Shown: positions 8,468 through 18,584, counted from the first letter of the stretch. The stretch is DNA of 64,000 bases from Jeotgalibacillus salarius (GCF_004405125.1 NZ_SORX01000002.1:124001-188000), one strand, 5' to 3'. Notes: a model not told the origin generated them from the letters alone. Made by a program: numbers and translations.

Positions 8468-10135
8468 TTGTCAAAAGAAAAAAATGAAAAAATAAAAATA
8501 ATTCCCATCGGCGGCGTAGGCGAGATCGGGAAGAATATGTATGTAATTGAAGTAGATGAAGATTTATTCATTATCGACTCCGGGCTAAAGTTCCCGGAAG
8601 ATGAAATGTTTGGCATTGATATTGTCATTCCGGATTTTCAGTATATAGAGGCAAACAAAGAGCGGGTCAAAGCAATCTTTTTGACACACGGTCACGATGA
8701 TTCGATTGGCTCACTGCCATATCTGCTCGAGAAAGTGAAAGCTCCTGTCTACGGCTCAAAGCTGACAGTTGCACTTGCGAAAGCACTATTGAAAGAATAC
8801 GGATTTAAAGAACGGGTTAAATTTTATACTGTTCATGAGAAGAGTAATATGAAGTTTGATTCTGTCAATGTTACATTTTTTAACACGACTCACAGCATTC
8901 CGGATTCACTCGGGATTGCCCTTCATACTTCTGAAGGAGCCATTGTTCACACTGGTGAATTTAAGTTTGACCAGTCTTCTAAAGGTGGATATGCATCTAA
9001 TATTGGAAAAATGGCCAAGCTTGGTGATAAAGGTGTATTCGCCTTGCTGTCAGACAGTACAGAAGCTGAAAAACCAGGCCACACTACTTCAGAAGCTGTG
9101 ATTGAAAAACAAGTATCAAGCAGTATTAATCAGGCAAATGGAAGAGTGATTGTAACATGTTATGCTTCGAACCTGATTCGTATTCAGCAGATTTTTGACG
9201 CAGCTTCTGCGACTGGACGAAAAGTAGCTGTGATTGGAGAAGCAGCTGAACGTGTGGTAAATGTAGCTTCAAGATTTGACCATCTGACGTACGATGAAGA
9301 AACACGTATTAAACCGAATGAAATTGATCAGTACAACGATGATGAAATCGTCATCATATTGTCGGGTACTCATGACGAGCCATTCAAAGTCATGGAAAGT
9401 ATGGCAAACCAGACCCATTCTTTAGTTAACATTCAGGAAGGCGATACGGTCCTGATAACATTTACCCCATCGCCTGGAATGGAAGTATTTTTATTCCGTT
9501 CAATTAACGAAATGACTAAAGCAGGAGCAACTGTTCTTACATCCAGCAAAAACGTACACGTATCAGGACATGGCAGTCAGGAAGATTTGAAAATGATGAT
9601 GAATCTCATGAAACCGCGATATTTTATACCGATCCAGGGAGAATACCGTCATCTGATCACTCATGGCCGTCTTGCTGAAGAAATGGGTATTCCGCGCTCA
9701 AATATTTTCATTGCTGACAAGGGCGATATTGTAGAATATCAGTCCGGTAAAATGAAGATGAGCGGCAGAATCCAAACCGGCAACGTTTTAATTGATGGTA
9801 AAGGCGTTGGAGACGTAGGAAATATTGTCTTACGTGACAGAAGACTGCTTTCACAGGATGGGGTTCTGCTGGTTGTTGTTACACTGAACCGTAAGAATAA
9901 AACGATCGCAGCCGGTCCGGAAGTAATTTCCAGAGGGTTTGTCTATGTGAGAGAATCAGAAAAACTGATGGAAGAATCAGTTTCCGCTGTGAGAAACATT
10001 GTAGAGAAAAATGTTGAAAATCGTACATTTGACTGGTCAGGAATTAAACAGGAAATCAGAGACTCACTAAATCATCTGCTTTATACACGTACCAAGCGCA
10101 GACCAATGATTTTACCAATCATTATGGAAGTTTAA
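8468..10135 (+). CDS. rnjB: Ribonuclease J2
   Basis: A metallo-beta-lactamase/beta-CASP ribonuclease, partner of RNase J1 in mRNA decay. The N-terminal beta-lactamase domain, the beta-CASP insert, KNVHVSGHGSQEDL and the C-terminal PMILPIIMEV are all clear; length is 555. The metal-binding motif, HxHxDH in J1, reads HGHDDS at residues 74-79, lacking the last histidine, and the SG-Q-GEP loop reads SGTHDEP. This pattern, and its place between dapA and spoIIIE, mark it as J2 (YmfA) rather than J1. TTG start with TAGGAGG eight bases upstream. Family knowledge says J2 has weak activity and mainly supports J1. Confidence 0.93.
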   Translation: MSKEKNEKIKIIPIGGVGEIGKNMYVIEVDEDLFIIDSGLKFPEDEMFGIDIVIPDFQYIEANKERVKAIFLTHGHDDSIGSLPYLLEKVKAPVYGSKLTVALAKALLKEYGFKERVKFYTVHEKSNMKFDSVNVTFFNTTHSIPDSLGIALHTSEGAIVHTGEFKFDQSSKGGYASNIGKMAKLGDKGVFALLSDSTEAEKPGHTTSEAVIEKQVSSSINQANGRVIVTCYASNLIRIQQIFDAASATGRKVAVIGEAAERVVNVASRFDHLTYDEETRIKPNEIDQYNDDEIVIILSGTHDEPFKVMESMANQTHSLVNIQEGDTVLITFTPSPGMEVFLFRSINEMTKAGATVLTSSKNVHVSGHGSQEDLKMMMNLMKPRYFIPIQGEYRHLITHGRLAEEMGIPRSNIFIADKGDIVEYQSGKMKMSGRIQTGNVLIDGKGVGDVGNIVLRDRRLLSQDGVLLVVVTLNRKNKTIAAGPEVISRGFVYVRESEKLMEESVSAVRNIVEKNVENRTFDWSGIKQEIRDSLNHLLYTRTKRRPMILPIIMEV

Positions 10136-10162
10136 TTCAATTATGACTGAGTGATTCAATCA

Positions 10163-10195
10163 AAAACAGACAGAAAATTTCTGTCTGTTTTTTTC
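10163..10195 (+). terminator. Terminator after rnjB
   Basis: Perfect arms AAACAGACAGAAA and TTTCTGTCTGTTT followed by a run of T. Confidence 0.88.
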
Positions 10196-10218
10196 AGCCG
10201 GAAAAGGAGGAAGATAGA

Positions 10219-12561
10219 ATGGCTGAAGCCAAAAGAAAACCTGTTAAAAGAAAATCGCCCGTGAGGAAGAATACGAAAAAGACACGTAAAAAAGATTCAG
10301 CTCTTACATATGAACTGACTGGTATTGTGATGATTGCATTAGCGTTAATTGCTGCTTTTCAGCTTGGTGCTGCCGGACAACTGCTCACTATGATGTTTAC
10401 TTATATGATTGGAAACTTTCAATTATTATTTCCAATTTCTATCATATTGGTTTCGGTTTACGCCATTTTATACAGACAACTGCCATCTTTTAAAGGATCA
10501 AGAATAATTGGCAGTTTCTTAATTTTGATGAGTATATTTCTAATGAGTCACGTATTGTTGTTTGATCAGCTCCAACAGGACAACTTGATTACGAGTAGCA
10601 GTGTGCTCGTTCAGACCCACAGCATTATTATGGACGAGTTCACTGCTAATGCGGGTTCCGGTATGATTGGTGCTTTTATCTACGCAGTATTTAATCTACT
10701 GTTCGCTTCCACCGGTTCAAAAATAGCTTCCGGTGCTTTGATGATCATTGGTCTTTTGATGGTGTCGGGGAGATCTATTGGACAAACAGGAAGGATTATA
10801 CTCAGCTGGTTCGGTGGAAAACTGAGCGAATTCATATACTGGATTATGACTTCATTACGGGAAAAGCGTGATACGAAAAATATGAAGAGGAAACACGAAC
10901 AAATATCCAGAAGATCAGCATCGAAGAAAAATAGTGAAGAAAATGAAAATAAAGATGTTGAAAAAGAAGAATCTGAAGGATTCGAGCCATTAATATCGAG
11001 CTTTGCTGAAAAAACAGCACCAGTTCAACATACTCCAGCTCTCAATCAACCTGATAAAAATATTGAAGTTGAAGAAGCACCTGCAGATCCAGCGCTTGAA
11101 GAATTTACTTCTTCACCGGGTGTTGAAGAAGTGGAGAATAAAGAATATCAAGTGCCTTCACTGGATTTACTTGCCATGCCGCCACACGTAGATCAAAGCA
11201 GTGAATACAAAGCAATTCAAAAGAATGCATCAAAATTAGAAAAAACTTTTCAAAGTTTTGGTGTAAGGGCTAAAGTGACACAAGTTCACCTTGGACCCGC
11301 TGTCACGAAATATGAAGTTCATCCTGATGTTGGCGTAAAGGTAAGTAAAATTGTTAACTTGAATGATGACCTCGCGCTTGCGCTTGCCGCTAAAGATATA
11401 AGGATAGAAGCACCAATACCGGGTAAATCTGCGATTGGTATTGAGGTGCCGAATTCTGAAGTGGCCATGGTGTCATTAAGAGAAGTTCTTGAAGCTAATA
11501 AAGGTAAGCGTGACGATGCAAAACTGCTGATTGGTCTTGGACGTGATATTACTGGCGAAGCAGTAGCTGCTGAATTAAATAAGATGCCCCATATGCTTGT
11601 AGCAGGTGCAACAGGGAGCGGGAAGTCTGTATGCATTAACGGGATAATCGTTTCAATATTAATGCGTGCAAAACCTCATGAAGTTAAGTTAATGATGATA
11701 GATCCAAAGATGGTTGAACTGAACGTCTATAACGGAATACCACACTTGCTTGCGCCAGTAGTAACAGACGCAAGAAAAGCCTCTCAAGCGTTAAAAAAAG
11801 TAGTTAGTGAAATGGAAAGACGTTACGATTTATTTTCACATACCGGAACGAGAAATATTGAAGGTTATAACGAGCACGTGCGAAAACACAATGAAAAAAA
11901 TGAAGAAAAGCAGCCGCAGCTGCCATACATTGTTGTGATAGTCGATGAACTTGCAGACTTGATGATGGTTGCATCCAATGATGTTGAAGACTCAATCACA
12001 AGGCTGGCACAGATGGCTAGAGCGGCAGGAATTCACCTGATCATCGCGACTCAAAGACCCTCAGTCGACGTCATTACAGGTGTGATTAAAGCAAATATTC
12101 CATCCAGAATCGCTTTTGCTGTGTCATCGCAAATTGATTCCAGAACAATACTGGATACTGGTGGAGCAGAAAAACTGTTAGGTAGAGGTGATATGCTTTT
12201 CATGCCTGTCGGTGCAAATAAACCGGTCCGTGTCCAGGGTGCTTTCTTAAGTGATGAAGAAGTTGAGAATGTTGTCAGTGCCGTAATTGAACAGCAAAAA
12301 GCACAGTATCAGGAAGAAATGATCCCTGATGAGGTTGATGAATCAAAACCTGAAGAGTCAGATGATGACTTATATGGTGAAGCAGTTGACCTGGTGACAG
12401 ATATGCAGACAGCTTCAGTTTCAATGTTGCAAAGAAGATTCAGAATCGGATATACGCGTGCTGCAAGATTAATTGATTCGATGGAACAGCAAGGTGTAGT
12501 GGGTCCTTATGAAGGCAGTAAACCAAGAACAGTGCTTAAATCTAAATCTCAGGAAGAATAA
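10219..12561 (+). CDS. spoIIIE: DNA translocase SpoIIIE/FtsK
   Basis: Septum-anchored ATPase that pumps the chromosome into the forespore. A lysine/arginine-rich N-terminus (about 1-27) precedes four hydrophobic membrane segments within about residues 30-190. A charged, low-complexity linker (about 210-310) follows, then the RecA-like motor. Walker A is GATGSGKS at 463-470 and Walker B is IVVIVDEL near 571-578, with the downstream [12 protein letters not shown] segment. The last 65 residues are the winged-helix gamma domain ([20 protein letters not shown]) that reads orienting sequences. Length 780 is normal. It follows rnjB directly; B. subtilis has ylzJ and tepA between. Confidence 0.95.
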   Translation: MAEAKRKPVKRKSPVRKNTKKTRKKDSALTYELTGIVMIALALIAAFQLGAAGQLLTMMFTYMIGNFQLLFPISIILVSVYAILYRQLPSFKGSRIIGSFLILMSIFLMSHVLLFDQLQQDNLITSSSVLVQTHSIIMDEFTANAGSGMIGAFIYAVFNLLFASTGSKIASGALMIIGLLMVSGRSIGQTGRIILSWFGGKLSEFIYWIMTSLREKRDTKNMKRKHEQISRRSASKKNSEENENKDVEKEESEGFEPLISSFAEKTAPVQHTPALNQPDKNIEVEEAPADPALEEFTSSPGVEEVENKEYQVPSLDLLAMPPHVDQSSEYKAIQKNASKLEKTFQSFGVRAKVTQVHLGPAVTKYEVHPDVGVKVSKIVNLNDDLALALAAKDIRIEAPIPGKSAIGIEVPNSEVAMVSLREVLEANKGKRDDAKLLIGLGRDITGEAVAAELNKMPHMLVAGATGSGKSVCINGIIVSILMRAKPHEVKLMMIDPKMVELNVYNGIPHLLAPVVTDARKASQALKKVVSEMERRYDLFSHTGTRNIEGYNEHVRKHNEKNEEKQPQLPYIVVIVDELADLMMVASNDVEDSITRLAQMARAAGIHLIIATQRPSVDVITGVIKANIPSRIAFAVSSQIDSRTILDTGGAEKLLGRGDMLFMPVGANKPVRVQGAFLSDEEVENVVSAVIEQQKAQYQEEMIPDEVDESKPEESDDDLYGEAVDLVTDMQTASVSMLQRRFRIGYTRAARLIDSMEQQGVVGPYEGSKPRTVLKSKSQEE

Positions 12562-12567
12562 TTGATT

Positions 12568-12598
12568 AACAGCAGGGGACGTTACCCCTGCTGTTTTA
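12568..12598 (+). terminator. Terminator after spoIIIE
   Basis: Perfect stem AACAGCAGGGG / CCCCTGCTGTT with loop ACGTTA, then TTATTT. Confidence 0.88.
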
Positions 12599-12639
12599 TT
12601 TAAGTATTCGGCGTGGAATGAAAATTTTTAGAATAAAAA

Positions 12640-12658
12640 TCAGACATTTGATGTCTGA
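12640..12658. promoter_or_regulatory. Candidate regulator palindrome 1
   Basis: Perfect inverted repeat TCAGACAT-TTG-ATGTCTGA. The half-site ATGTCTGA recurs at 12917-12924, just before ymfC. Binding by YmfC is inference. Confidence 0.45.
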
Positions 12659-12909
12659 CCTATATACAAGGAACAGACAAATAGGCTATACTATTGTTAC
12701 CGCTTTCAGAAATGCTATAAAGTCACAAAGAATTGCTTAAATTCCTATTATTTACATATAAAAGGGTTACAATTCACTTTTTAATAGATAGTTGTAACAA
12801 ATGTAATAATTATGTAATGGAATAGAAAGAATTTTTGTGAAAACTACTTATTTGTATTCCTTTTCAAAAAGAAAAGTGTTATAGTATTTTCGATTAGTAG
12901 GAATGAAAT

Positions 12910-12927
12910 ACATCAGATGTCTGATGT
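12910..12927. promoter_or_regulatory. Candidate YmfC autoregulatory operator
   Basis: Inverted repeat ACATCAGA-TG-TCTGATGT, 25 bases before the ymfC start and about 25 bases after a -10-like TATAGT, the position expected of an autorepression site for a GntR-type protein. Confidence 0.45.
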
Positions 12928-12951
12928 CAAAAGAGTTGGTGGTGTCTTTAT

Positions 12952-13677
12952 ATGACTATTAAATCAGATAATCGGCATCTGTATCTTCAGGTAATTGATC
13001 GACTGAAGAAAGATATCGACAAAGGCGTTTATAAGGAAAAAGAACGCTTGCCATCGGAATTTGAACTTTCGAGGCAGCTGGGTATCAGCAGGGCTACACT
13101 GAGAGAAGCGCTTAGAATTCTGGAGGAAGAAAACAGAATTGTCAGGCGGCATGGTGTAGGAACTTTTGTGAATGCAAAACCGTTATTTTCATCAGGCATT
13201 GAGCAATTATACAGTGTTACTGATATGATTCGCATGGCAGGTATGGAACCCGGAACCGTATTTTTAAGTTCCACTACACATCAGCCTACTGATGAAGATA
13301 TGGATCGTTTTAACTGTTCTACCGATGATGATATGACAATCATTGAAAGGGTCAGAACTGCAAATGGCGATCCGGTTGTATACTGTATTGATAAAATCCC
13401 GGCAGATCTCATGCCTACTTCATTTACCCATCAGGACAGGTCAATTTTTTCGCTGCTTGAAGAAAATGGGGGTATGTACATATCGTATGCTGTTACTCAC
13501 ATTGAACCTGCAGGCTACCATGAAAAAGTTTCTCCCATCCTGGGTTGTGAACCTGAAACTGCTTTATTAGTTTTAAAGCAGCTTCACTTTGATGATAAGG
13601 ATCAGCCTATTCTATATTCTCTGAATTATTTTAAAGCTGATCGATTTAGTTTTCATGTTGTTCGTAAGCGTGTTTAA
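12952..13677 (+). CDS. ymfC: GntR/HutC-type regulator YmfC
   Basis: Transcription factor with an N-terminal winged helix ([16 protein letters not shown] through [14 protein letters not shown], about residues 9-60, ending RRHGVGTFV) and a C-terminal UTRA effector domain ([15 protein letters not shown] onward). Length 241 equals that of B. subtilis YmfC. The ATG has GGTGGTG about ten bases upstream. It stands directly before a complete nucleoside ABC importer on the same strand and 52 bases away, so it most likely controls uptake of a nucleoside-like ligand; the ligand itself cannot be read from sequence. Confidence 0.9.
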   Translation: MTIKSDNRHLYLQVIDRLKKDIDKGVYKEKERLPSEFELSRQLGISRATLREALRILEEENRIVRRHGVGTFVNAKPLFSSGIEQLYSVTDMIRMAGMEPGTVFLSSTTHQPTDEDMDRFNCSTDDDMTIIERVRTANGDPVVYCIDKIPADLMPTSFTHQDRSIFSLLEENGGMYISYAVTHIEPAGYHEKVSPILGCEPETALLVLKQLHFDDKDQPILYSLNYFKADRFSFHVVRKRV

Positions 13678-13729
13678 TGCATTTATGCATTCCTACTAAT
13701 ACACGAAAAATTTTTTAGGGGGTAACAAA

Positions 13730-14809
13730 ATGAAAAAGCGTAAGTATGGGGTAGCACTTTCTATGGTTCTTGCAGCAGGTACTGTTCTTGCCGCATGTGG
13801 AAGTGATGAAGCTGATACAGGTACAGACGAAGGCAGCACTGGTGGAGAAGGTGCTGAAGAAACAAGCGAATTTAAAGTAGCAATGGTAACAGATACTGGC
13901 GGTGTTGACGATAAGTCATTCAACCAGTCAGCATGGGAAGGTCTTCAGCAGTTCGGTGCTGATAATGGTCTTGAAGAGGGTACAGACGGTTACACTTACT
14001 TCCAGTCAAATAACGATGCAGACTATGTAACAAATATGAACACTGCAGTGCGTAATGATTTCAATCTTGTATTTGGTATCGGTTTCCTGCTTAATCAGGC
14101 AATCACAGACGTTGCAAGTCAGAACCCTGATACAAATTTTGCACTTGTAGATGATGTTTCTGAAGGTGACAATGTTGCATCGATTACATTTAAAGAGCAT
14201 GAAGGTTCATTCCTTGTGGGTGTTGCAGCCGCTATGGCAACTGAATCAGATCAGATTGGATTTGTAGGCGGAGTTGAATCTGACCTGATCAACAAATTCG
14301 CAGCAGGTTTCCAGGCCGGTGTTGAAGCAGTGAACCCGGATGCAGAAGTACAAATTGAATTCGCAGGTGACTTTAATGATGCTGCAGGTGGTCAGCAGAT
14401 CGCAGCTTCAATGTACGGTTCAGGCATTGATGTCATTTATCACGCAGCAGGCGGAACTGGTAACGGTGTATTCACAGAAGCGAAAAACCTTAAGCAGCAG
14501 GACCCTGATCGTCAGGTTTGGGTAATCGGAGTTGACCGTGACCAGTGGGAAGAAGGTCAGGTTGGTGATGATAACGTAACACTTACTTCAATGGTAAAGC
14601 GTGTTGACGTTGCTGTTCAGGATATTTCTACTCGTGCTATGGAAGGCGACTTCCCGGGTGGAGAAGTAATTGAGTACGGTATCCAGGAAGAGGGTATCGC
14701 AATTGCTGAAAGTCAGGACAACCTTTCACAGGAAATGCTTGATGAAATTGCTAACTACCAGCAGCAAATCGTTGATGGTGAAATCGAAGTACCATCTACA
14801 CTTGAGTAA
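13730..14809 (+). CDS. nupN: BMP-family nucleoside-binding lipoprotein
   Basis: Substrate-binding lipoprotein of an ABC importer. The signal peptide MKKRKYGVALSMVLAAG ends in the lipobox LAAC with the lipid-modified cysteine at residue 23, followed by a flexible G/D/E/T-rich linker. The BMP (basic membrane protein/Med) domain starts at KVAMVTDTGGVDDKSFNQSA and contains the FGIGFLLNQA, VGGVES and HAAGGTGNGVF segments. Length 359 equals B. subtilis NupN (YufN), a guanosine-binding protein; the same ligand class is inferred. SD AGGGGGT. A terminator separates it from nupO, probably leaving the lipoprotein in excess over the membrane parts. Confidence 0.88.
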   Translation: MKKRKYGVALSMVLAAGTVLAACGSDEADTGTDEGSTGGEGAEETSEFKVAMVTDTGGVDDKSFNQSAWEGLQQFGADNGLEEGTDGYTYFQSNNDADYVTNMNTAVRNDFNLVFGIGFLLNQAITDVASQNPDTNFALVDDVSEGDNVASITFKEHEGSFLVGVAAAMATESDQIGFVGGVESDLINKFAAGFQAGVEAVNPDAEVQIEFAGDFNDAAGGQQIAASMYGSGIDVIYHAAGGTGNGVFTEAKNLKQQDPDRQVWVIGVDRDQWEEGQVGDDNVTLTSMVKRVDVAVQDISTRAMEGDFPGGEVIEYGIQEEGIAIAESQDNLSQEMLDEIANYQQQIVDGEIEVPSTLE

Positions 14810-14820
14810 AACAAATGCAT

Positions 14821-14866
14821 AGGGAATGGAGGGGCTGTATCAGTCCTGAAATTCCCTTTTTTTTTG
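14821..14866 (+). terminator. Intercistronic terminator between nupN and nupO
   Basis: AGGGAAT and ATTCCCT pair around a 26-base loop that contains a smaller hairpin, followed by nine T residues. With no promoter clearly visible downstream, it is probably an attenuator with read-through. Confidence 0.7.
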
Positions 14867-14991
14867 CAAGAATGTTAACTGAAAAAGGGAATGTACCCCT
14901 TCTTCATTTAGCATTTTTCCAAGAGGTTTGGAAAAAGAAGTCAGACCTCATTCAACCTACCACCGCACGATAAATAAAGGAGTGATAACGG

Positions 14992-16524
14992 ATGGATTAT
15001 GTGATAGAGATGCTCGACATCCGAAAAGAGTTTCCGGGAATTGTTGCGAATGATAATATTACGCTTCAATTAAAAAAAGGTGAGATCCACGCACTACTAG
15101 GGGAAAATGGTGCAGGAAAGTCAACACTAATGAATGTTCTCTTTGGACTCTACCAGCCGGAAAAGGGTGAAATCAAAGTTCGTGGTGAAAAAGTAAACAT
15201 AACCAGCCCGAACGTTGCAAATGAACTTGGGATTGGAATGGTTCACCAGCACTTTATGCTTGTAGACACGTTTACAGTCACAGAAAATATTGTCCTTGGC
15301 CTTGAGCCAAAAAAAGGCTTGAACATCGATATGAAGAAAGCAGAGAGCGAAGTTCAGGAAATCTCTGACCGTTATGGACTTAAAGTTGATCCGAATGCAA
15401 AGATTGCAGATATTTCTGTTGGCATGCAGCAGCGTGTGGAAATTCTGAAAACGCTTTATCGCGGTGCGGAAATTCTTATCTTTGATGAGCCTACCGCAGT
15501 ACTTACACCTCAGGAAATCAAAGAATTAATTCAGATTTTCAGAACGCTAATAGCTGAGGGTAAATCAATTATTCTTATCACCCATAAACTGAAAGAGATT
15601 ATTGAGGTGTGTGATCGCGTTACGGTCATCCGTAAAGGTGTAGGGATTGATACGCTTGATGTTGAAGGTACAACTCCGACGCAGCTTGCAAGTCTGATGG
15701 TTGGAAGAGATGTAACATTTAAAACAGACAAAACAGAAGCCAGTCCAACACATAATGTACTTGAAATTTCTCAATTAAATGTGAAAGATTCACGTGGTGT
15801 TAATGCTGTTAAGAATCTCGATCTCTCTGTAAGAGCTGGAGAAATCGTGGGGATTGCAGGAGTGGATGGAAATGGTCAATCTGAACTGATTGAAGCAATT
15901 ACCGGACTCAGAAAAGTTTCGTCCGGAGTAATCAAGTTAAATGATCAAAATTTATCCTCTTATAAAACCAGAAAAATTACAGAAGCAGGCGTAGGTCATA
16001 TTCCTCAGGATAGGCATAAGCACGGTCTGGTACTGGACTTTCCAATCGGAGATAATATGGTTCTTCAGACTTACTATCATAAGCCGTATTCAAAATACAG
16101 TATGCTGAACAATAAAGAAATTAATAAACAGGCGAAAAAACTGATTAAGGAATTTGATGTCCGTACACCGTCTGAAACAACACCTGCACGTGCACTTTCA
16201 GGAGGTAATCAGCAAAAAGCAATTATCGGACGTGAGGTTGACCGCGACCCTGATCTGCTGATCGCTGCACAGCCAACGCGTGGACTGGATGTAGGAGCCA
16301 TTGAATTCATTCACAAACGCCTCATTGAACAGCGTGATAATGGAAAAGCAGTACTACTTGTATCATTTGAACTTGAAGAAATTATTAATGTGAGTGATCG
16401 TATCGCTGTTATTTATGACGGTAATATTATCGAAATTGTTGATCCTAAAACAACAACAGAGCAGGAACTGGGATTACTGATGGCGGGCTCAAAGAATAAG
16501 GCAGGTGAAACAGAGAATGTTTAA
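14992..16524 (+). CDS. nupO: Nucleoside ABC transporter ATPase (two ABC domains)
   Basis: Cytoplasmic ATPase of a BMP-type importer, with two ABC modules in one 510-residue chain like the sugar MglA/RbsA type. Module 1 has Walker A GENGAGKST, signature ISVGMQQRVEILKTL and Walker B LIFDEPTAVL. Module 2 has a degenerate Walker A (GVDGNGQSE, no GKS lysine), signature LSGGNQQKAIIGREV and LIAAQPTRGLDVGA. The degenerate second site is normal for this family. AAGGAG nine bases before the ATG. The 3' end overlaps nupP. Confidence 0.9.
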   Translation: MDYVIEMLDIRKEFPGIVANDNITLQLKKGEIHALLGENGAGKSTLMNVLFGLYQPEKGEIKVRGEKVNITSPNVANELGIGMVHQHFMLVDTFTVTENIVLGLEPKKGLNIDMKKAESEVQEISDRYGLKVDPNAKIADISVGMQQRVEILKTLYRGAEILIFDEPTAVLTPQEIKELIQIFRTLIAEGKSIILITHKLKEIIEVCDRVTVIRKGVGIDTLDVEGTTPTQLASLMVGRDVTFKTDKTEASPTHNVLEISQLNVKDSRGVNAVKNLDLSVRAGEIVGIAGVDGNGQSELIEAITGLRKVSSGVIKLNDQNLSSYKTRKITEAGVGHIPQDRHKHGLVLDFPIGDNMVLQTYYHKPYSKYSMLNNKEINKQAKKLIKEFDVRTPSETTPARALSGGNQQKAIIGREVDRDPDLLIAAQPTRGLDVGAIEFIHKRLIEQRDNGKAVLLVSFELEEIINVSDRIAVIYDGNIIEIVDPKTTTEQELGLLMAGSKNKAGETENV

Positions 16525-17569
16525 TCAATTCAGCAGATGGCAGAAGATCATGATTCCTGTTATCTCAGTCGTTCTCGGTTTACTGGTTGGAGCCATTGTC
16601 ATGCTGGTTTCAGGCTATAATCCGATTGAAGGCTATGCAGCATTACTTAGTGGTTCACTCGGAGAAGGATTTTATATCGGTGAAACGATCAGACAGATCA
16701 CACCATATATCTTTGCTGGTCTCGCAGTAGCCTTTGCTTTTCGTACAGGACTTTTTAACATTGGTGTAGAAGGTCAGCTATTAGTCGGCTGGGTTGCATC
16801 AGTCTGGGTAGGTCTTGCATTTGATCTGCCAAAAATCATTCATTTGCCAATGGCCATTCTTGCGGGTGCGCTAGCCGGAGCATTATGGGCTTTTGTACCA
16901 GGGCTGTTAAAAGCAAAACTTCGCGTACACGAAGTAATCGTCACGATTATGATGAACTACATTGCACTTCATTTGTGTAATTACCTTGTACGATATGTGA
17001 TTTCTGATGGACAAAATACAACGGACCGTGTGCCGGAATCAGCGTCATTAAAATCACCTTTCTTTGAAACGCTGACTGAGTTCTCTACTATGCACTATGG
17101 TATTTTTCTTGCTCTCGCGGCAGCCATTATTTATTTTGTTGTACTTGAAAAAACAACAACAGGTTTTGAATTACGTTCTGTAGGTTTTAACCAGCATGCA
17201 TCAGAATATGCAGGTATGAATGTAAATCGTAATATTATTCTTTCAATGGTTATTTCCGGAGCCTTCGCAGGTCTTGGTGGAGCGATGGAAGGACTCGGTA
17301 CGTTTGGCTATGGATTTATTCACGGTGCTTTCTCAGGCGTAGGGTTTGACGGAATTGCCGTTGCGCTTCTTGGAGGAAACGTTGCGTTAGGCGTCATCCT
17401 TGCAGCTGCTTTATTTGGTATTCTGAAGCAGGGAGCGCTTATTATGCCTCTTGAATCAGGTGTTCCGACTGAGCTTGTTGAAATAGTTATCGCCATTATT
17501 ATTTTCTTTGTTGCATCCAGCTACATCATTGCGTATCTGTTGCAGCGTCTTAAAAAGGGGGCAAAATAA
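16517..17569 (+). CDS. nupP: Nucleoside ABC transporter permease 1
   Basis: Membrane permease of the BPD_transp_2 family, about eight to ten hydrophobic helices over 350 residues. The conserved cytoplasmic segment TGFELRSVGFNQHASEYAGMN lies in the middle (motif slightly over the quoting limit is shortened: ELRSVGFNQHASEYAGM). A GTG at 16505 is an alternative start, but the ATG at 16517 has CAGGTG at better spacing; either way it overlaps the nupO stop. It forms the membrane channel with the next gene. Confidence 0.88.
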   Translation: MFNQFSRWQKIMIPVISVVLGLLVGAIVMLVSGYNPIEGYAALLSGSLGEGFYIGETIRQITPYIFAGLAVAFAFRTGLFNIGVEGQLLVGWVASVWVGLAFDLPKIIHLPMAILAGALAGALWAFVPGLLKAKLRVHEVIVTIMMNYIALHLCNYLVRYVISDGQNTTDRVPESASLKSPFFETLTEFSTMHYGIFLALAAAIIYFVVLEKTTTGFELRSVGFNQHASEYAGMNVNRNIILSMVISGAFAGLGGAMEGLGTFGYGFIHGAFSGVGFDGIAVALLGGNVALGVILAAALFGILKQGALIMPLESGVPTELVEIVIAIIIFFVASSYIIAYLLQRLKKGAK

Positions 17570-18526
17570 ATGGATGTTTTATCAGCATTTGAAATTTTAG
17601 TCAAATCCATGCTGTTTGCATCAGCCCCGCTAATTTTTACAGCAATAGGCGGTGTCTTCTCTGAGCGGTCTGGTGTTGTAAATATCGGTCTGGAAGGTTT
17701 AATGGTTATCGGCGCATTTGCCGCTGTTGTATTTAATATTACTTTTGCATCTGCACTGGGCGGATGGACACCTTGGATCGCGCTTTTGGCAGCAATGGTC
17801 ATTGGGGGACTATTCTCATTACTACATGCTGTTGCATCAATCTCGTTCCGTGCTGACCAGGTTGTCAGTGGTGTTGCGATTAACTTCCTGGCATTAGGTC
17901 TTGGTGTATATTTAATTAAAGACTGGTATGGTGCAGGTCAAACGCCACAAATTCCAGTACCTTTATATTATGAAAGAATTCCACTTCTATATGATATACC
18001 GGTAATAGGACCAATTTTCTTTAACAACTATATTACTTCTTACCTGGCAATTTTCATAGCCATTGGCGCTTGGTTTGTCCTTTTCAAAACGCCATTCGGA
18101 CTTCGACTTCGCTCAGTAGGTGAACACCCGATGGCTGCTGATACAATGGGAATCAATGTATACAGAATGCGTTATCTTGCAGTATTTATATCTGGAATCT
18201 TCGGAGGTCTTGGTGGTGGAGTTTATGCCCAGACAATCACTCAGGATTTCAGTGCAGGTACAATCACAGGTCAGGGATTTATCGCACTTGCGGCAGTTAT
18301 TTTTGGTAAATGGCATCCGCTTGGTGCAATGGGCGCAGCAATGTTCTTCGGTCTTGCGCAATCCCTTGCCATTATCGGGTCAAGCTTCCCGCTGCTTGCA
18401 GATGTTCCGAACTGGATTTTACTTTCAGCACCTTACATTCTGACGATCCTTGCCCTTGCAGGTTTCATCGGACGTGCTGATGCACCTAAATCAATCGGAA
18501 AACCTTACATCAAAGGAAGCCGATAA
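17570..18526 (+). CDS. nupQ: Nucleoside ABC transporter permease 2
   Basis: Second BPD_transp_2 permease, 318 residues, with repeated hydrophobic helices and the same type of cytoplasmic loop (LRLRSVGEHPMAADTMG). The ATG follows the nupP stop directly and has AAAAGGGGGC before it. Length matches B. subtilis NupQ. It is the last gene of the importer and is followed by a clear terminator. Confidence 0.88.
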   Translation: MDVLSAFEILVKSMLFASAPLIFTAIGGVFSERSGVVNIGLEGLMVIGAFAAVVFNITFASALGGWTPWIALLAAMVIGGLFSLLHAVASISFRADQVVSGVAINFLALGLGVYLIKDWYGAGQTPQIPVPLYYERIPLLYDIPVIGPIFFNNYITSYLAIFIAIGAWFVLFKTPFGLRLRSVGEHPMAADTMGINVYRMRYLAVFISGIFGGLGGGVYAQTITQDFSAGTITGQGFIALAAVIFGKWHPLGAMGAAMFFGLAQSLAIIGSSFPLLADVPNWILLSAPYILTILALAGFIGRADAPKSIGKPYIKGSR

Positions 18527-18535
18527 ACTCATTAA

Positions 18536-18567
18536 GCCGTCTGATCATCAATCAGGCGGTTTTTTTA
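18536..18567 (+). terminator. Terminator of the nup transporter genes
   Basis: CCGTCTGAT / ATCAGGCGG stem (one G-U) with loop CATCA and seven T residues. Confidence 0.88.
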
Positions 18568-18584
18568 TTTAAGCTTAGTTAAGA

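Larger units (their letters stand above)
12599..12951 (+). promoter_or_regulatory. Long regulatory spacer upstream of ymfC
   Basis: No credible gene in this AT-rich stretch of about 350 bases. It holds two palindromes that share the octamer ATGTCTGA (annotated separately), a 7-bp inverted repeat GTTACAA/TTGTAAC (12766-12772 and 12792-12798), and a -10-like TATAGT at 12880-12885 without a good -35 box. It is probably the control region of ymfC and perhaps of the transporter behind it. Confidence 0.5.

Noticed and set aside
11319-11636. 105-codon antisense frame in spoIIIE
   Set aside because: Low-complexity shadow frame of the coding strand without start signals.
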